A DNA stretch of 64,000 nt from Glycomyces sp. NRRL B-16210 (GTDB lineage: Bacteria; Actinomycetota; Actinomycetes; Mycobacteriales; Micromonosporaceae). Made by a program: the position numbers and the translations under genes. The notes beneath the pieces were generated by a model, which had not been told where the DNA came from, made no database searches, and saw only the letters and a program-made list of their open reading frames with translations. The stretch's first letter is position 1, and each line of letters opens with the position of its first letter. Location: contig NZ_JOGR01000012.1 of NCBI RefSeq assembly GCF_000719515.1, positions 124,001 through 188,000 on the forward strand, read 5' to 3'. Positions 48,289-56,403 of this stretch are shown here, in pieces.

Positions 48289-49164
48289 TCACTCCGGGCG
48301 ACGGTGCCTGCGCAGAACTGTGAACCATCCCACCCACGCGGCGACGGCGACGGCGGCGAAGAACAGCCGCGGGCCCGGGGCGATCTGGCTGCCGAGCAGG
48401 GCCGGGACGGCGAAGACGACGGCGAGGCCCAGCAGGACCGAGCGCCCGAGCGCGCCCCTGAAGAACCCGGGGCCGTAGATCTTCTCGCGCCAGTGCGCGT
48501 CGTCGCCGTCGGCGTCGACCCAGCGGCGGGGCGCGCGCCGGGCCTCGGGCGGCACCTGCGCGGGCGGCAGCCGGGCGGCGAGGTCGAAGCCGAGCTTCGA
48601 GCCGGCCCGGCCGTCGGCGACGGGGTCGGCGCCGGCGGGTTCGAGGTCGGCGGCGGCCTGGCGCGAGCGGCGGGCGAGGTCGTCCATGCCGAGGTCCTCG
48701 GCGATCGCGGCGAGCGCGAGGTGGGTGCGCGGCTGGTCGGGCGCGAGGTTCACGGCGTTCCAGGCGGCGTCGAGGGCCGGCTGCGCGGCCCCGGCGCGGC
48801 GGGTGATGAGCGCGTAGTGGATGTGGTTGAGCCACGAGGTGCGGTCGAGGTCGAGGAGGCTCGCGGCGGCCTGGAGGGCCTCCTGGTCGCGGCCGGCGTC
48901 GGCGAGCGCGTAGCCGCGCATGATCATCGCGCGGCGGTGCTCGGGCTTGTGGGCCAGCGCGGCCCCGGCGTAGACGAGGGCCTCGTCGGGGTCGTGGTCG
49001 GCGACGGCGCACGCGGCGGCCATGGCGTTCGCGTCGGGGTCGAGCGGGTCGACGCGCAGGGCGGCGTCGACCTCCGCCCGGGCGTCGGGGACCCGCCCGA
49101 GGTCGAACATGAGCTCGGCCCTCTGGAGGTGCTCGGTGACGGTGCGGCGGGTGGGGTCGTCCAT
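48289..49164 (-). CDS. TPR-repeat protein with two C-terminal membrane helices
   Basis: A 291-aa protein. Residues ~10-175 form tetratricopeptide-type repeats (HLQRAELMFDLGRVPDARAE; ALAHKPEHRRAMIMRGYALA). A basic linker and two membrane helices near the C-terminus (~239-257 and ~265-283) follow, ending in RRHRRPE. Its TPR part probably faces the cytosol as a protein-binding platform. It starts 23 nt after ispF with GGAG upstream, likely in the carD-ispF operon. Function unknown. Confidence 0.75.
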   Translation of the reverse strand: MDDPTRRTVTEHLQRAELMFDLGRVPDARAEVDAALRVDPLDPDANAMAAACAVADHDPDEALVYAGAALAHKPEHRRAMIMRGYALADAGRDQEALQAAASLLDLDRTSWLNHIHYALITRRAGAAQPALDAAWNAVNLAPDQPRTHLALAAIAEDLGMDDLARRSRQAAADLEPAGADPVADGRAGSKLGFDLAARLPPAQVPPEARRAPRRWVDADGDDAHWREKIYGPGFFRGALGRSVLLGLAVVFAVPALLGSQIAPGPRLFFAAVAVAAWVGWFTVLRRHRRPE

Positions 49165-49187
49165 GGGTCCCTACTCCCGGATGGGCG

Positions 49188-49712
49188 TCAGTGCTGGTAC
49201 AGCAACGCTACCGCGGTGGCGGCGAGACCCTCGCCGCGTCCGGTGAAGCCCAGGCCGTCGGTGGTCGTGGCCGACAGCCGCACGGGCGCGCCGACGGCGG
49301 CGCCCAGGGCGGTCTCGGCCTCGGCGCGCCTGGGCCCGATCTTGGGGCGCGCGCCGATGACCTGGACGGAGACGTTGCCGATCGCCCAGCCCGCCTCGCG
49401 GACGCGCCGGGCGGTCTCGCGCAGCAGCGCGTCGCCGGACGCGCCGGCCCATTCGGGCCGGCTGGTGCCGAAGTTGGAGCCCAGGTCGCCGAGTCCGGCG
49501 GCCGAGAGCAGGGCGTCGCAGGCCGCGTGCGCGGCCGCGTCCCCATCGGAGTGGCCGGCCAAGCCCGCCTCGCCGGGCCAATCCAGGCAGGCGAGGCGGC
49601 ATGGCCGGTGATCGTCGAAGCGGTGCACGTCGGTGCCGTGCCCTACGACGAAGGACGTATTGGAGCTCGCGCTGTCGCTGGAGCCCGCACTGTCGTTGAA
49701 GTTCACGCTCAC
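49188..49712 (-). CDS. ispF: 2-C-methyl-D-erythritol 2,4-cyclodiphosphate synthase
   Basis: A 174-aa enzyme of the MEP isoprenoid pathway, forming the cyclodiphosphate. It contains the zinc ligand Asp-x-His in GTDVHRF, LAGHSDGDAAAHA, GDLGSNF and TTTDGLGFTGRGEG. About 20 extra Ser/Asn-rich residues precede the core, so the start may be further in; GTG 49712 is 22 nt after the carD stop. In many actinobacteria ispD lies between carD and ispF, but here it is absent. Confidence 0.93.
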   Translation of the reverse strand: MSVNFNDSAGSSDSASSNTSFVVGHGTDVHRFDDHRPCRLACLDWPGEAGLAGHSDGDAAAHAACDALLSAAGLGDLGSNFGTSRPEWAGASGDALLRETARRVREAGWAIGNVSVQVIGARPKIGPRRAEAETALGAAVGAPVRLSATTTDGLGFTGRGEGLAATAVALLYQH

Positions 49713-49734
49713 GCGGTTCGCTCGCGGGGGCCGG

Positions 49735-50232
49735 CTACTTGACCGGGGCCTCCGAGAGCAGGACCTTGTCGAGGATGTTGTCGGCCTCGGCCTTCACGCA
49801 GTCCTCGGCGAGGGCGATCTCGCCGGTGAGGATCTCGCGGGCCTTGGAGAGCATGCGCTTCTCCCCGGCGGAGAGTCCGCGCTCGCGGTCGCGCCGCCAG
49901 AGATCGCGGACGACCTCTGCTATTTTCAGCGGGGAGCCGGAGGCGAGCTTCTCGACATTGGCCTTGTAACGCCGCGACCAGTTGGTGGGTTCCTCGGTGT
50001 GCGGGGCGCGCAGGACCTCGAAGACCTCTTCGAGGCCTTCGGCGCCGACCACTTCCCGGACGCCGACGAGCTCGACGTTCTTTGCTGGAACCTTGACCGT
50101 GAGGTCACCCTGTTCGACACGCAGCACGAGGTATTCCTGTTCGATACCACCGATGACGCGAGTCTCTACAGCTTCAACGAGTGCGGCCCCGTGGTGGGGG
50201 TAGACAACGGTCTCGCCGACACTAAAACCCAT
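49735..50232 (-). CDS. carD: CarD-family RNA polymerase-binding regulator
   Basis: A 165-aa global transcription regulator that binds the RNA polymerase beta subunit through the N-terminal RID domain (VGETVVYPHHGAALVEAVET; EYLVLRVEQGDLTVKVPA) and promoter DNA through the C-terminal helices with Trp (EEPTNWSRRYKANVEKL). Length is typical. AAAGGGG precedes ATG 50232 by about 12 nt, and TAGGCT (50265-50260) is a likely -10. It heads the operon with ispF. Confidence 0.93.
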   Translation of the reverse strand: MGFSVGETVVYPHHGAALVEAVETRVIGGIEQEYLVLRVEQGDLTVKVPAKNVELVGVREVVGAEGLEEVFEVLRAPHTEEPTNWSRRYKANVEKLASGSPLKIAEVVRDLWRRDRERGLSAGEKRMLSKAREILTGEIALAEDCVKAEADNILDKVLLSEAPVK

Positions 50233-50259
50233 AGGATCGAAACCCCTTTCGCTGTGTCT

Positions 50260-50265
50260 AGCCTA
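50260..50265 (-). promoter_or_regulatory. -10 box for carD
   Basis: TAGGCT on the minus strand, 27 nt before the ATG at 50232. Between here and 50600 no gene is seen. Confidence 0.45.
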
Positions 50266-50602
50266 ACACGTCATCGGGGTTTTCCCCGACAGCGGATCGT
50301 TACGAATTCCCTGGTCAATTGGTATGTGACTGATTACTCTACGGCACGTTGGACTTTCGGGCGGCGCGCGGAGGACGCGAATGAGGCCTGGATCGCTCCG
50401 CCTCCCCGCGCCCGCGAGGGGCCTCGAGAGGGGACGCCCGGCCGCTCCGGCGATGCGGCCGCGGCGGGCCCGCCACCGGCGGAAACCGGCGCGCGGCCCT
50501 CCAGTGGTCTTCGGCCCCAAGGGAACCGGCTGATTCACCACTTCCGGTGAGACGCAGGGCTCGCCGTGCGCCCGGCCAAGGGAAGCGAAGAGTGCTCGTC
50601 GT

Positions 50603-50608
50603 CTACGC
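50603..50608 (+). promoter_or_regulatory. -10 box for lipoprotein gene
   Basis: TACGCT lies 41 nt upstream of GTG 50650, leaving a leader of ~35 nt with GGGGAGG. Confidence 0.45.
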
Positions 50609-50649
50609 TGTCGTCAGCATTCCTGTCGGAACTCAGGGGAGGACCAGCA

Positions 50650-51411
50650 GTGGTCAGGGGAATCAGCACGGCGATCACGGTTCGTCGCGCGGCCGCCATC
50701 GCAATCGCGGGGGTCGTCGCGGCCGCCCTGTCCGCGTGCGGCGCGGGTCAGGTGACCCAGACCGACTCCAAGCACTCGGCCATCGCCGGGGTCAACGTCC
50801 AGGACGGCGACCTCGCGCTGCGCGACCTCCAGATCGAGTTCGACACGCCCGCTGGCTACGCCGCCGGGGAGAGCGCCGCGCTGCGCGTGTGGATCGCCAA
50901 CGAGGGCGAGGCCGAGCTGAGCCTCGTCGGCGTCACCGTCCGCGCGAACCAGGACGACCCGCCCGAGGCCCTCGCCGGCATCGTGACGCTCGTCGGCGCC
51001 GAGGCCGAGGCGCCCGAGTCCCCCAGCGAGGAACCCTCCGACGAGCCGACCGACGGCGAGGACGCCGAAGGCGAAGACGGCGAAGACGGCGGTGAGAACA
51101 CCGACGAGGAGGGCACGCCCTCCGACGACGCGACCACCGAGGCCCCCGAGCCCGAGAACCCCTTCGCCGGCGCCCTCGAATACGACGTGCCGATCGCCCC
51201 GCACGGCTACGTGCGCCTCGACCAGGGCGTCGAAGGCGGCGACCACCTCCTCATCGAGGGACTCGGCGGGGAGCTCAAGGTCGGCGGCCACCTCTGGGTG
51301 ACCTTCTACTTCTCCAACGGCCAGGAGGTCGAGGTCAAGCTGCCCATCGGCCAGAGCCTCGACGCCGAGGACCGCTCGTACTACGAGCCCGAGGACGCCG
51401 GCGGCCACTAG
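50650..51411 (+). CDS. Lipoprotein with acidic insert
   Basis: A 253-aa exported lipoprotein. A basic start and hydrophobic core end in a lipobox SAC|GAG near residue 30. The body contains two beta-rich segments that read like a copper-chaperone/DUF461 type immunoglobulin-like domain (SAIAGVNVQDGDLALRDLQI; HLWVTFYFSNGQEVEVKLPI). They are separated by a ~55-residue Glu/Asp/Pro-rich low-complexity insert, likely a disordered loop. GTG 50650 has GGAGG with a 7-nt spacer; a longer frame from 50566 lacks a signal at its start. Function unknown. Confidence 0.78.
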   Translation: MVRGISTAITVRRAAAIAIAGVVAAALSACGAGQVTQTDSKHSAIAGVNVQDGDLALRDLQIEFDTPAGYAAGESAALRVWIANEGEAELSLVGVTVRANQDDPPEALAGIVTLVGAEAEAPESPSEEPSDEPTDGEDAEGEDGEDGGENTDEEGTPSDDATTEAPEPENPFAGALEYDVPIAPHGYVRLDQGVEGGDHLLIEGLGGELKVGGHLWVTFYFSNGQEVEVKLPIGQSLDAEDRSYYEPEDAGGH

Positions 51412-51431
51412 AGACGAACGGACAACGTGCG

Positions 51432-51459
51432 AGGCCCCGATCCGAACGGATCGGGGCCT
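51432..51459. terminator. Shared terminator, lipoprotein / exonuclease
   Basis: A perfect 13-bp stem (AGGCCCCGATCCG, 51432-51444, with 51447-51459) between converging genes. Confidence 0.85.
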
Positions 51460-51471
51460 TCGGCGTCCGTG

Positions 51472-52149
51472 CTAGCGGCACAGCGGCCAGCGGCGGTCCA
51501 CGGTCTCCTCGCGGCCCTTGCGGCGGAAGTACTCCTCCAGGCTCGCCGCGTCCTCGGCGTGCCAGCGCACCTGCGAGTCGTGCAGGTCCCGCGGGGTCAG
51601 CCCGCCGACCTCCGGGTACATCGCGCCGATCGCGCGGGCCAGCGCCACGGTCGCCTCGGCGTCGCCGACGGCCGAGTGCGCCTGGGCGTGCGCGACCCCG
51701 TAGTGGGCGGCGGTCACGCCGAGGGTGCGCTTGCCCCTGCGGTAGCGGTCGACGCGCTTGTCGAGCACGGACGGGTCGATGATCGCGGCGCGGTCCCACG
51801 CGAGCTGCGGGAGGCCGTGCCGTTCGAGCTCGTAGGACAGGAGGGTGCAGTCGAAGCCGGCGCGGAAGGCGACGATGGGGACCTCGGCCTCGATCGCCGC
51901 CCGGAGCGCGTCGGCGACCTCCCGCAGCGCCGCCTCCGGCGCGGCCCCTTCGGCCTTGACCTTCTCGTCGGTGATCCCGTGGACGCGGGTCGCGCCCGGG
52001 GGGATCGGGACCCCGGGGTCGATCAGCCACGTGCTCGGGCCGGCCTCGGCGATGAGGGCCGCCTGGACGATCCGGTCGCCGGCGACGTCGACGCCGGTGG
52101 TCTCCGTGTCGAAGCCCAAGAGGGGCCCCGCAAACCATTGCTCGCTCAT
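51472..52149 (-). CDS. DEDDh 3'-5' exonuclease (DnaQ-like)
   Basis: A 225-aa exonuclease-fold protein with the acidic motifs of DnaQ: FDTETTGVD (Exo I), AFRAGFDCTLL (Exo II, with N-x3-D changed to R-x-G-x-D) and HSAVGDAEAT (Exo III His/Asp). It probably degrades or proofreads DNA 3' to 5', as a stand-alone enzyme. ATG 52149 starts just before the conserved strand; longer upstream frames overlap the recD2 promoter. It is divergent from recD2. Confidence 0.85.
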   Translation of the reverse strand: MSEQWFAGPLLGFDTETTGVDVAGDRIVQAALIAEAGPSTWLIDPGVPIPPGATRVHGITDEKVKAEGAAPEAALREVADALRAAIEAEVPIVAFRAGFDCTLLSYELERHGLPQLAWDRAAIIDPSVLDKRVDRYRRGKRTLGVTAAHYGVAHAQAHSAVGDAEATVALARAIGAMYPEVGGLTPRDLHDSQVRWHAEDAASLEEYFRRKGREETVDRRWPLCR

Positions 52150-52286
52150 GTCCACACGGTACCGGGAGGGTCCGACAATCCCCGCCTTGCGCCACCGGCG
52201 CGGCCGTATGCGGACACCAGGGCACGAAAGGCCCGGCGCGCCGGTGGCGGGACGCTTCGGCGCAAAGCCCTGTCGGTCCCGCCCAT

Positions 52287-52292
52287 TACCGT
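52287..52292 (+). promoter_or_regulatory. -10 box for leaderless recD2
   Basis: TACCGT ends 6 nt before ATG 52299. Confidence 0.55.
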
Positions 52293-52298
52293 TGGCCC

Positions 52299-54560
52299 AT
52301 GAGCGCACTCCCTTCCGGCGCCGCCGCGCCGCACTCCCCGCGGGGCCGGTCCGCGCCCGATCCGGTCGCCGGCTCGGCCGAGCTGGAGGCGGTGCTCGAA
52401 CGCGTCACCTACGCGAACGAGGAGACCGGCTACACCATCGCCCGCGCCAGCCCCGTCCGCGGCGGCGCGGACCTCGTGACCGTGGTCGGGCCGCTCCTGG
52501 GCGCGCAGGTGGGCGAGTCGCTGTCGCTGACGGGCCGGTGGACGAGCCACCCGAAGTACGGCCGCCAGTTCGAGGTCTGGTCCTACCGGACGGTCCTGCC
52601 GGCCACCGTCCAGGGCATCGAGCGCTACCTCGGGTCCGGCCTGATCAAGGGCATCGGGCCCAAGACCGCCGCGAGGATCGTCGAGCACTTCGGCACCGAG
52701 ACCCTGGAGGTGATCGACGCCGACGCCGGGCGCCTCGCGGAGGTGCCCGGGCTCGGGCCCAAGCGCACCAAGGCCATCGCCGCGGCCTGGGTCGAGCAGC
52801 GGGCCATCAAGGAGGTCATGGTGTTCCTCCAGTCGGTGGAGGTCTCCACCTCGCTCGCCGTGCGCGTCTACAAGAAGTACGGGGACGCGGCGATCGGCGT
52901 GGTCAAGAACGAGCCGTACCGCCTCGCCAACGAGGTGTGGGGCATCGGGTTCAAGACCGCCGACGCGATCGCCCGCGCCGTCGGCATCCCGCACGACGCG
53001 CCCGAGCGCGTCAAGGCGGCCCTCCAGTACACGCTCTCGCAGGCCTCCGACGGCGGGCACTGCTTCCTGCCGGCGCCGAACCTCGTCGCCGACACCGTCG
53101 AACTCCTCGGCCTGGAGGCCGCCCCGGTCGCGAAGGCCCTAGCGGAACTCGCCGCCGAAGGCGAGCACGTGATCGCCGACGAGGTGCCCGCGAAGGACTC
53201 GACGGTCCCGGCCCGCTACCTCGCGCCGTTCTTCCACGCCGAACGCGGCCTCGCCCAGGGCCTGCTGGGGCTGCTGCGCACCGGCGAGGACCGGCTCGGC
53301 GCGTTCGCGACGGTCGACTGGGACCGGGCGTTCGCGTGGCTGCGGGCCCGCGCCGACGCCGAGCTCGCGCCCGAGCAGGCCGAGGCGGTGCGCCTGGCCC
53401 TCACCGAGAAGGTCGCCGTCCTCACCGGCGGGCCCGGCTGCGGCAAGAGCTTCACCGTCGCCTCGATCGTGGCGCTCGCGAGGGCCAAGGGCGCCAAGGT
53501 CATGCTCGCCGCCCCGACCGGGCGCGCCGCCAAGCGCCTGGCCGAGCTGACCGGGTTCGAGGCCCGCACCCTCCACCGGATGCTGGAGCTGCGCCCCGGC
53601 GGCGACGCCGCCTACGACCGCGACAACCCGCTCGACGTGGACCTGCTGGTGGTCGACGAGTCCTCGATGCTGGACACGATCCTCGCGAACAAGCTCGTCA
53701 AGGCCGTCCCGCCCGGCGCGCACCTGCTGCTGGTCGGCGACGTGGACCAGCTGCCGAGCGTCGGCGCCGGGGAGGTCCTGCGCGACCTCCTCGCGTCCGA
53801 GGCGGTCCCGCGGGTCCGCCTCACGCAGGTCTTCCGCCAGGCCGCCGAGTCGGGGGTCGTCGCCAACGCCCACAAGGTGAACCGGGGCGTGCTCCCGGAC
53901 CTGGCCGAGTACCCCGACTTCTTCTGGTTCGCGTGCGACGACAACGAGCTGGTCGCCGACCGGGTCGTCGAGATCGTCACCCGCCGCATCCCCGCGAAGT
54001 TCGGGCTGCACCCGGTGCGGGACGTGCAGGTCCTCGCGCCGATGCACCGCGGCGGGCCCGGCGCCGGGAACCTCAACACGCGGCTCCAGGAGGCGCTCAC
54101 GCCCGCCCGCGAGGGCCTGGCCGAACGCCGCCACGGCGGCCGGGTCTTCCGCCTGGGCGACAAGGTGATCCAGATCCGCAACGACTACACGAAGGGCAAG
54201 GCGGGGGTCTTCAACGGCACCGTCGGCCTCGTCCAGGGCATCGACCCGGTCGAGCAGACCCTCACCATCCGCACCGACGAGGACGAGGACGTCGACTACG
54301 AGTTCACCGAACTCGACGAGCTCGTGCACGCCTACGCGATCACCGTGCACCGCTCGCAGGGCAGCGAGTACCCCGCGGTGGTCGTGCCGGTGACCACCAG
54401 CGCGTGGACCATGCTCCAGCGCAACCTGCTGTACACCGCGATCACCCGCGCCAGGCGGCTCGTGGTCCTCGTCGGGTCGAAGCAGGCGCTCGAGGCGGCC
54501 GTCCGCAAGGCGGGTACCGGAAAGCGCCACACCGGGCTGACGCACCGGCTGGAGGTCTAG
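52299..54560 (+). CDS. recD2: ATP-dependent RecD2-type DNA helicase
   Basis: A 753-aa SF1B 5'-3' helicase. The N-terminal part contains the helix-hairpin-helix repeats typical of RecD2 (GSGLIKGIGPKTAARIVEHF; VPGLGPKRTKAI; WGIGFKTADAIARAVGI). The motor has Walker A GGPGCGKSFT, Walker B LLVVDESSML, motif III GDVDQLPSVGAG and the C-terminal HAYAITVHRSQGSEYP and YTAITRAR. RecD2 acts in repair or replication without RecBC. Its -10 box 6 nt before the ATG suggests leaderless translation. Its stop shares a CTAG with the opposite gene. Confidence 0.93.
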   Translation: MSALPSGAAAPHSPRGRSAPDPVAGSAELEAVLERVTYANEETGYTIARASPVRGGADLVTVVGPLLGAQVGESLSLTGRWTSHPKYGRQFEVWSYRTVLPATVQGIERYLGSGLIKGIGPKTAARIVEHFGTETLEVIDADAGRLAEVPGLGPKRTKAIAAAWVEQRAIKEVMVFLQSVEVSTSLAVRVYKKYGDAAIGVVKNEPYRLANEVWGIGFKTADAIARAVGIPHDAPERVKAALQYTLSQASDGGHCFLPAPNLVADTVELLGLEAAPVAKALAELAAEGEHVIADEVPAKDSTVPARYLAPFFHAERGLAQGLLGLLRTGEDRLGAFATVDWDRAFAWLRARADAELAPEQAEAVRLALTEKVAVLTGGPGCGKSFTVASIVALARAKGAKVMLAAPTGRAAKRLAELTGFEARTLHRMLELRPGGDAAYDRDNPLDVDLLVVDESSMLDTILANKLVKAVPPGAHLLLVGDVDQLPSVGAGEVLRDLLASEAVPRVRLTQVFRQAAESGVVANAHKVNRGVLPDLAEYPDFFWFACDDNELVADRVVEIVTRRIPAKFGLHPVRDVQVLAPMHRGGPGAGNLNTRLQEALTPAREGLAERRHGGRVFRLGDKVIQIRNDYTKGKAGVFNGTVGLVQGIDPVEQTLTIRTDEDEDVDYEFTELDELVHAYAITVHRSQGSEYPAVVVPVTTSAWTMLQRNLLYTAITRARRLVVLVGSKQALEAAVRKAGTGKRHTGLTHRLEV

Positions 54561-55474
54561 ACCTCGTCGAGGTGGACGACCGCGCCGAGGGCGGCGAGCC
54601 TGGCCTGCGCCGCGCTCGCGGCCTCGTGGCGGACTCCGGAGAGGATCGTCGACGGCGCGCCGTCGACCAGGGCCTTCGACTCGGCCAGGCCCAGGCCCGT
54701 GATCGCCCGGACCTCCTTGACGACCTCGATCCGCTTCATCCCCACGTAGTCGAGCACGACCGTGTAGGAGCCGGTCGACACATCGGACCCGGTCTCGGGT
54801 TCTGCCTCGGGGGCCGCCGGGGCGGTCGGGGCGGGCTCGGTCGGATGCCCGCCGATGACGTTGACGCGCACCGCGGCGCCGGCCGCGACGAGCTGCGCCT
54901 GCGCGGCGCCGGCGGTCGCGTGGTCGACCCCGGAGAGGATCGTCGCGGGGGTGCGGTCGGTCAGGCCCTTGGCCTCGGCGAGACCGAGCCCGGTCAGGGC
55001 CCGGATCTCCTTGATGACGTGGATCTTCCTGGACCCGGCGTCGTCGAGGACCACCGTGTAGGTGCCGGCGGGGCCGATCGGCTCGGCCGCCGCGCCGCCC
55101 TCGCTGAGGCGCACCGTCGCGCCCACGTTCGCGAGCATCCGGTACGCCGCGCTGGCCGATCCGTGGTCGACGCCGGTGAGGACCGTGGCCGGGATGCGCT
55201 CGGACATCTCCTTCGCCTCGACGAGGCCGAGGTTGGTGATCTTGCGCAGTTCCTTGATGACGTGGATCTTCCTCGTGCCCACGCCGTCCAGGACCAGCGA
55301 CCACGGGCCCGGCTGCGTCGGGATCGGGTAGTGCCCGCCCTTCGCGCTCGGGTACACCATCCAGTGCTCGCCGCGCTCGTCCTTCTTGTACGAGCGCTGC
55401 GTGACCACGACCATGAGCGCGACCAGGCCGCCGCCGACCAGGAACAGGGCGAGGACGAGGAGGTTGACGTCCAC
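54557..55474 (-). CDS. Membrane-anchored protein with three L7/L12 C-terminal-like domains
   Basis: A 305-aa protein. Residues 1-24 are one membrane helix, and residues 25-57 a short linker with RSYKKDERGEHW. Three tandem copies of the ribosomal L7/L12 C-terminal fold follow at ~58-123, 138-204 and 237-302. Each has the pattern VVLD..G.(R/K)KI.VIKE(I/V)R.(I/L)TGLGL.EAK, then PATI(L)SGV and a final beta strand. A Pro/Ala/Glu linker separates copies two and three. In L7/L12 this domain binds translation factors; here it would sit at the membrane. GTG 55474 lies 4 nt after the yajQ stop, so the two form an operon. Function unknown. Confidence 0.82.
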   Translation of the reverse strand: MDVNLLVLALFLVGGGLVALMVVVTQRSYKKDERGEHWMVYPSAKGGHYPIPTQPGPWSLVLDGVGTRKIHVIKELRKITNLGLVEAKEMSERIPATVLTGVDHGSASAAYRMLANVGATVRLSEGGAAAEPIGPAGTYTVVLDDAGSRKIHVIKEIRALTGLGLAEAKGLTDRTPATILSGVDHATAGAAQAQLVAAGAAVRVNVIGGHPTEPAPTAPAAPEAEPETGSDVSTGSYTVVLDYVGMKRIEVVKEVRAITGLGLAESKALVDGAPSTILSGVRHEAASAAQARLAALGAVVHLDEV

Positions 55475-55478
55475 GGCG

Positions 55479-55970
55479 CTACCGGTAGTTCGTGAACTGG
55501 AGGGCCACGTCGAGGTCCTTGCCCTTGAGGAGGGCGATGACCTCCTGGAGGTCGTCGCGCTTCTTCCCGGTGACGCGGAGCTTGTCGCCCTGGATCTGCG
55601 GCTTGACGCCCTTGGGGCCCTCGTCGCGGATGATCTTCCCGATCTTCTTCGCGTCCTCGGTGGCGATGCCCTGCTTGAAGGCGACGTCGATCTTCGTCTC
55701 CTTGCCCGACTGGCGCGGGTCGGAGGCGTCGACGGCCTTGAGGGAGATGCCGCGCTTGATGAGCTTCTCCTTGAGCACTTCGAGGGCGGCCTTCGCGCGG
55801 TCCTCGGTCTCGGCGGCCACCACGGCCGCCTCGTCGCCGCTGCGCTCGACGCTCGCGCCGGTCCCGCGGAAGTCGAACCGGGTCCCCAGCTCGCGCTGGG
55901 CCTGGTTGATCGCGTTGTCGAGTTCGGCCAGGTCGATCTCGGAGACGATGTCGAACGAGGCGTCAGCCAT
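55479..55970 (-). CDS. YajQ-family nucleotide-binding protein
   Basis: A 163-aa YajQ/UPF0234 protein (start MADASFDIVSEIDLAELDNA, and KIGKIIRDEGPKGVKPQIQG near the end) with two ferredoxin-like halves. Relatives bind cyclic di-GMP or RNA and act as regulators. Length is typical. It precedes the triple L7/L12-like gene by 4 nt. A clear ribosome binding site is not evident; GGAAGG lies 11 nt upstream. Confidence 0.92.
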   Translation of the reverse strand: MADASFDIVSEIDLAELDNAINQAQRELGTRFDFRGTGASVERSGDEAAVVAAETEDRAKAALEVLKEKLIKRGISLKAVDASDPRQSGKETKIDVAFKQGIATEDAKKIGKIIRDEGPKGVKPQIQGDKLRVTGKKRDDLQEVIALLKGKDLDVALQFTNYR

Positions 55971-56233
55971 GGGAAACCGGTCCTTCCAGGTAGATCCGAG
56001 GCCCCGCCGTCCCGGGGCCCGGGCGGCCCGCGGACGCAGGTCGACCGGGTGCGGGGTCGGCGGCGCGGCGGCACGGGCGCAGCGCCGGGGGCGCGATCGC
56101 CAAGCTTAGTCCGGGCCCGCCGCACCGGGCGCGCGCGTCCGGACAGGACGGCAGTGAACGCGGTCTCATCGGGGGAGAACCCGCTTGCGCCGTCCCGTGG
56201 ACGGGAGGCTATTCTTGCTCTCGCTACACGCGA

Positions 56234-56315
56234 GGCAGGTTGCCCGAGCGGCCAAAGGGAGCTGACTGTAAATCAGCCGGCATTGCCTACGCAGGTTCGA
56301 ATCCTGCACCTGCCA
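56234..56315 (+). tRNA. tRNA-Tyr(GTA)
   Basis: A class II tRNA. GGCAGGT (56234-56240) pairs with ACCTGCC (56308-56314), discriminator A. The anticodon stem GCTGA/TCAGC frames a CTGTAAA loop with GTA at 56268-56270, and there is a long variable arm and T-arm GCAGG-TTCGAAT-CCTGC. The CCA end is not encoded (ACA). Confidence 0.95.
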
Positions 56316-56326
56316 CAAGTAGCGAG

Positions 56327-56360
56327 ACGGCCCGCGACCGGGGAATCGGTCGCGGGCCGT
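56327..56360 (+). terminator. Terminator after tRNA-Tyr
   Basis: A perfect 14-bp stem (56327-56340 with 56347-56360) and a 6-nt loop, then TCGGTCTTTC. Confidence 0.85.
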
Positions 56361-56403
56361 TCGGTCTTTCGGAACCCGGGCCGGGGATGATCGACTGCGC
56401 TTC

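Noticed and set aside
51845..55495. 1216-codon plus-strand open frame
   Set aside because: Shadow frame across an exonuclease, recD2 and the L7/L12-like gene; recD2 is clearly encoded in another frame.
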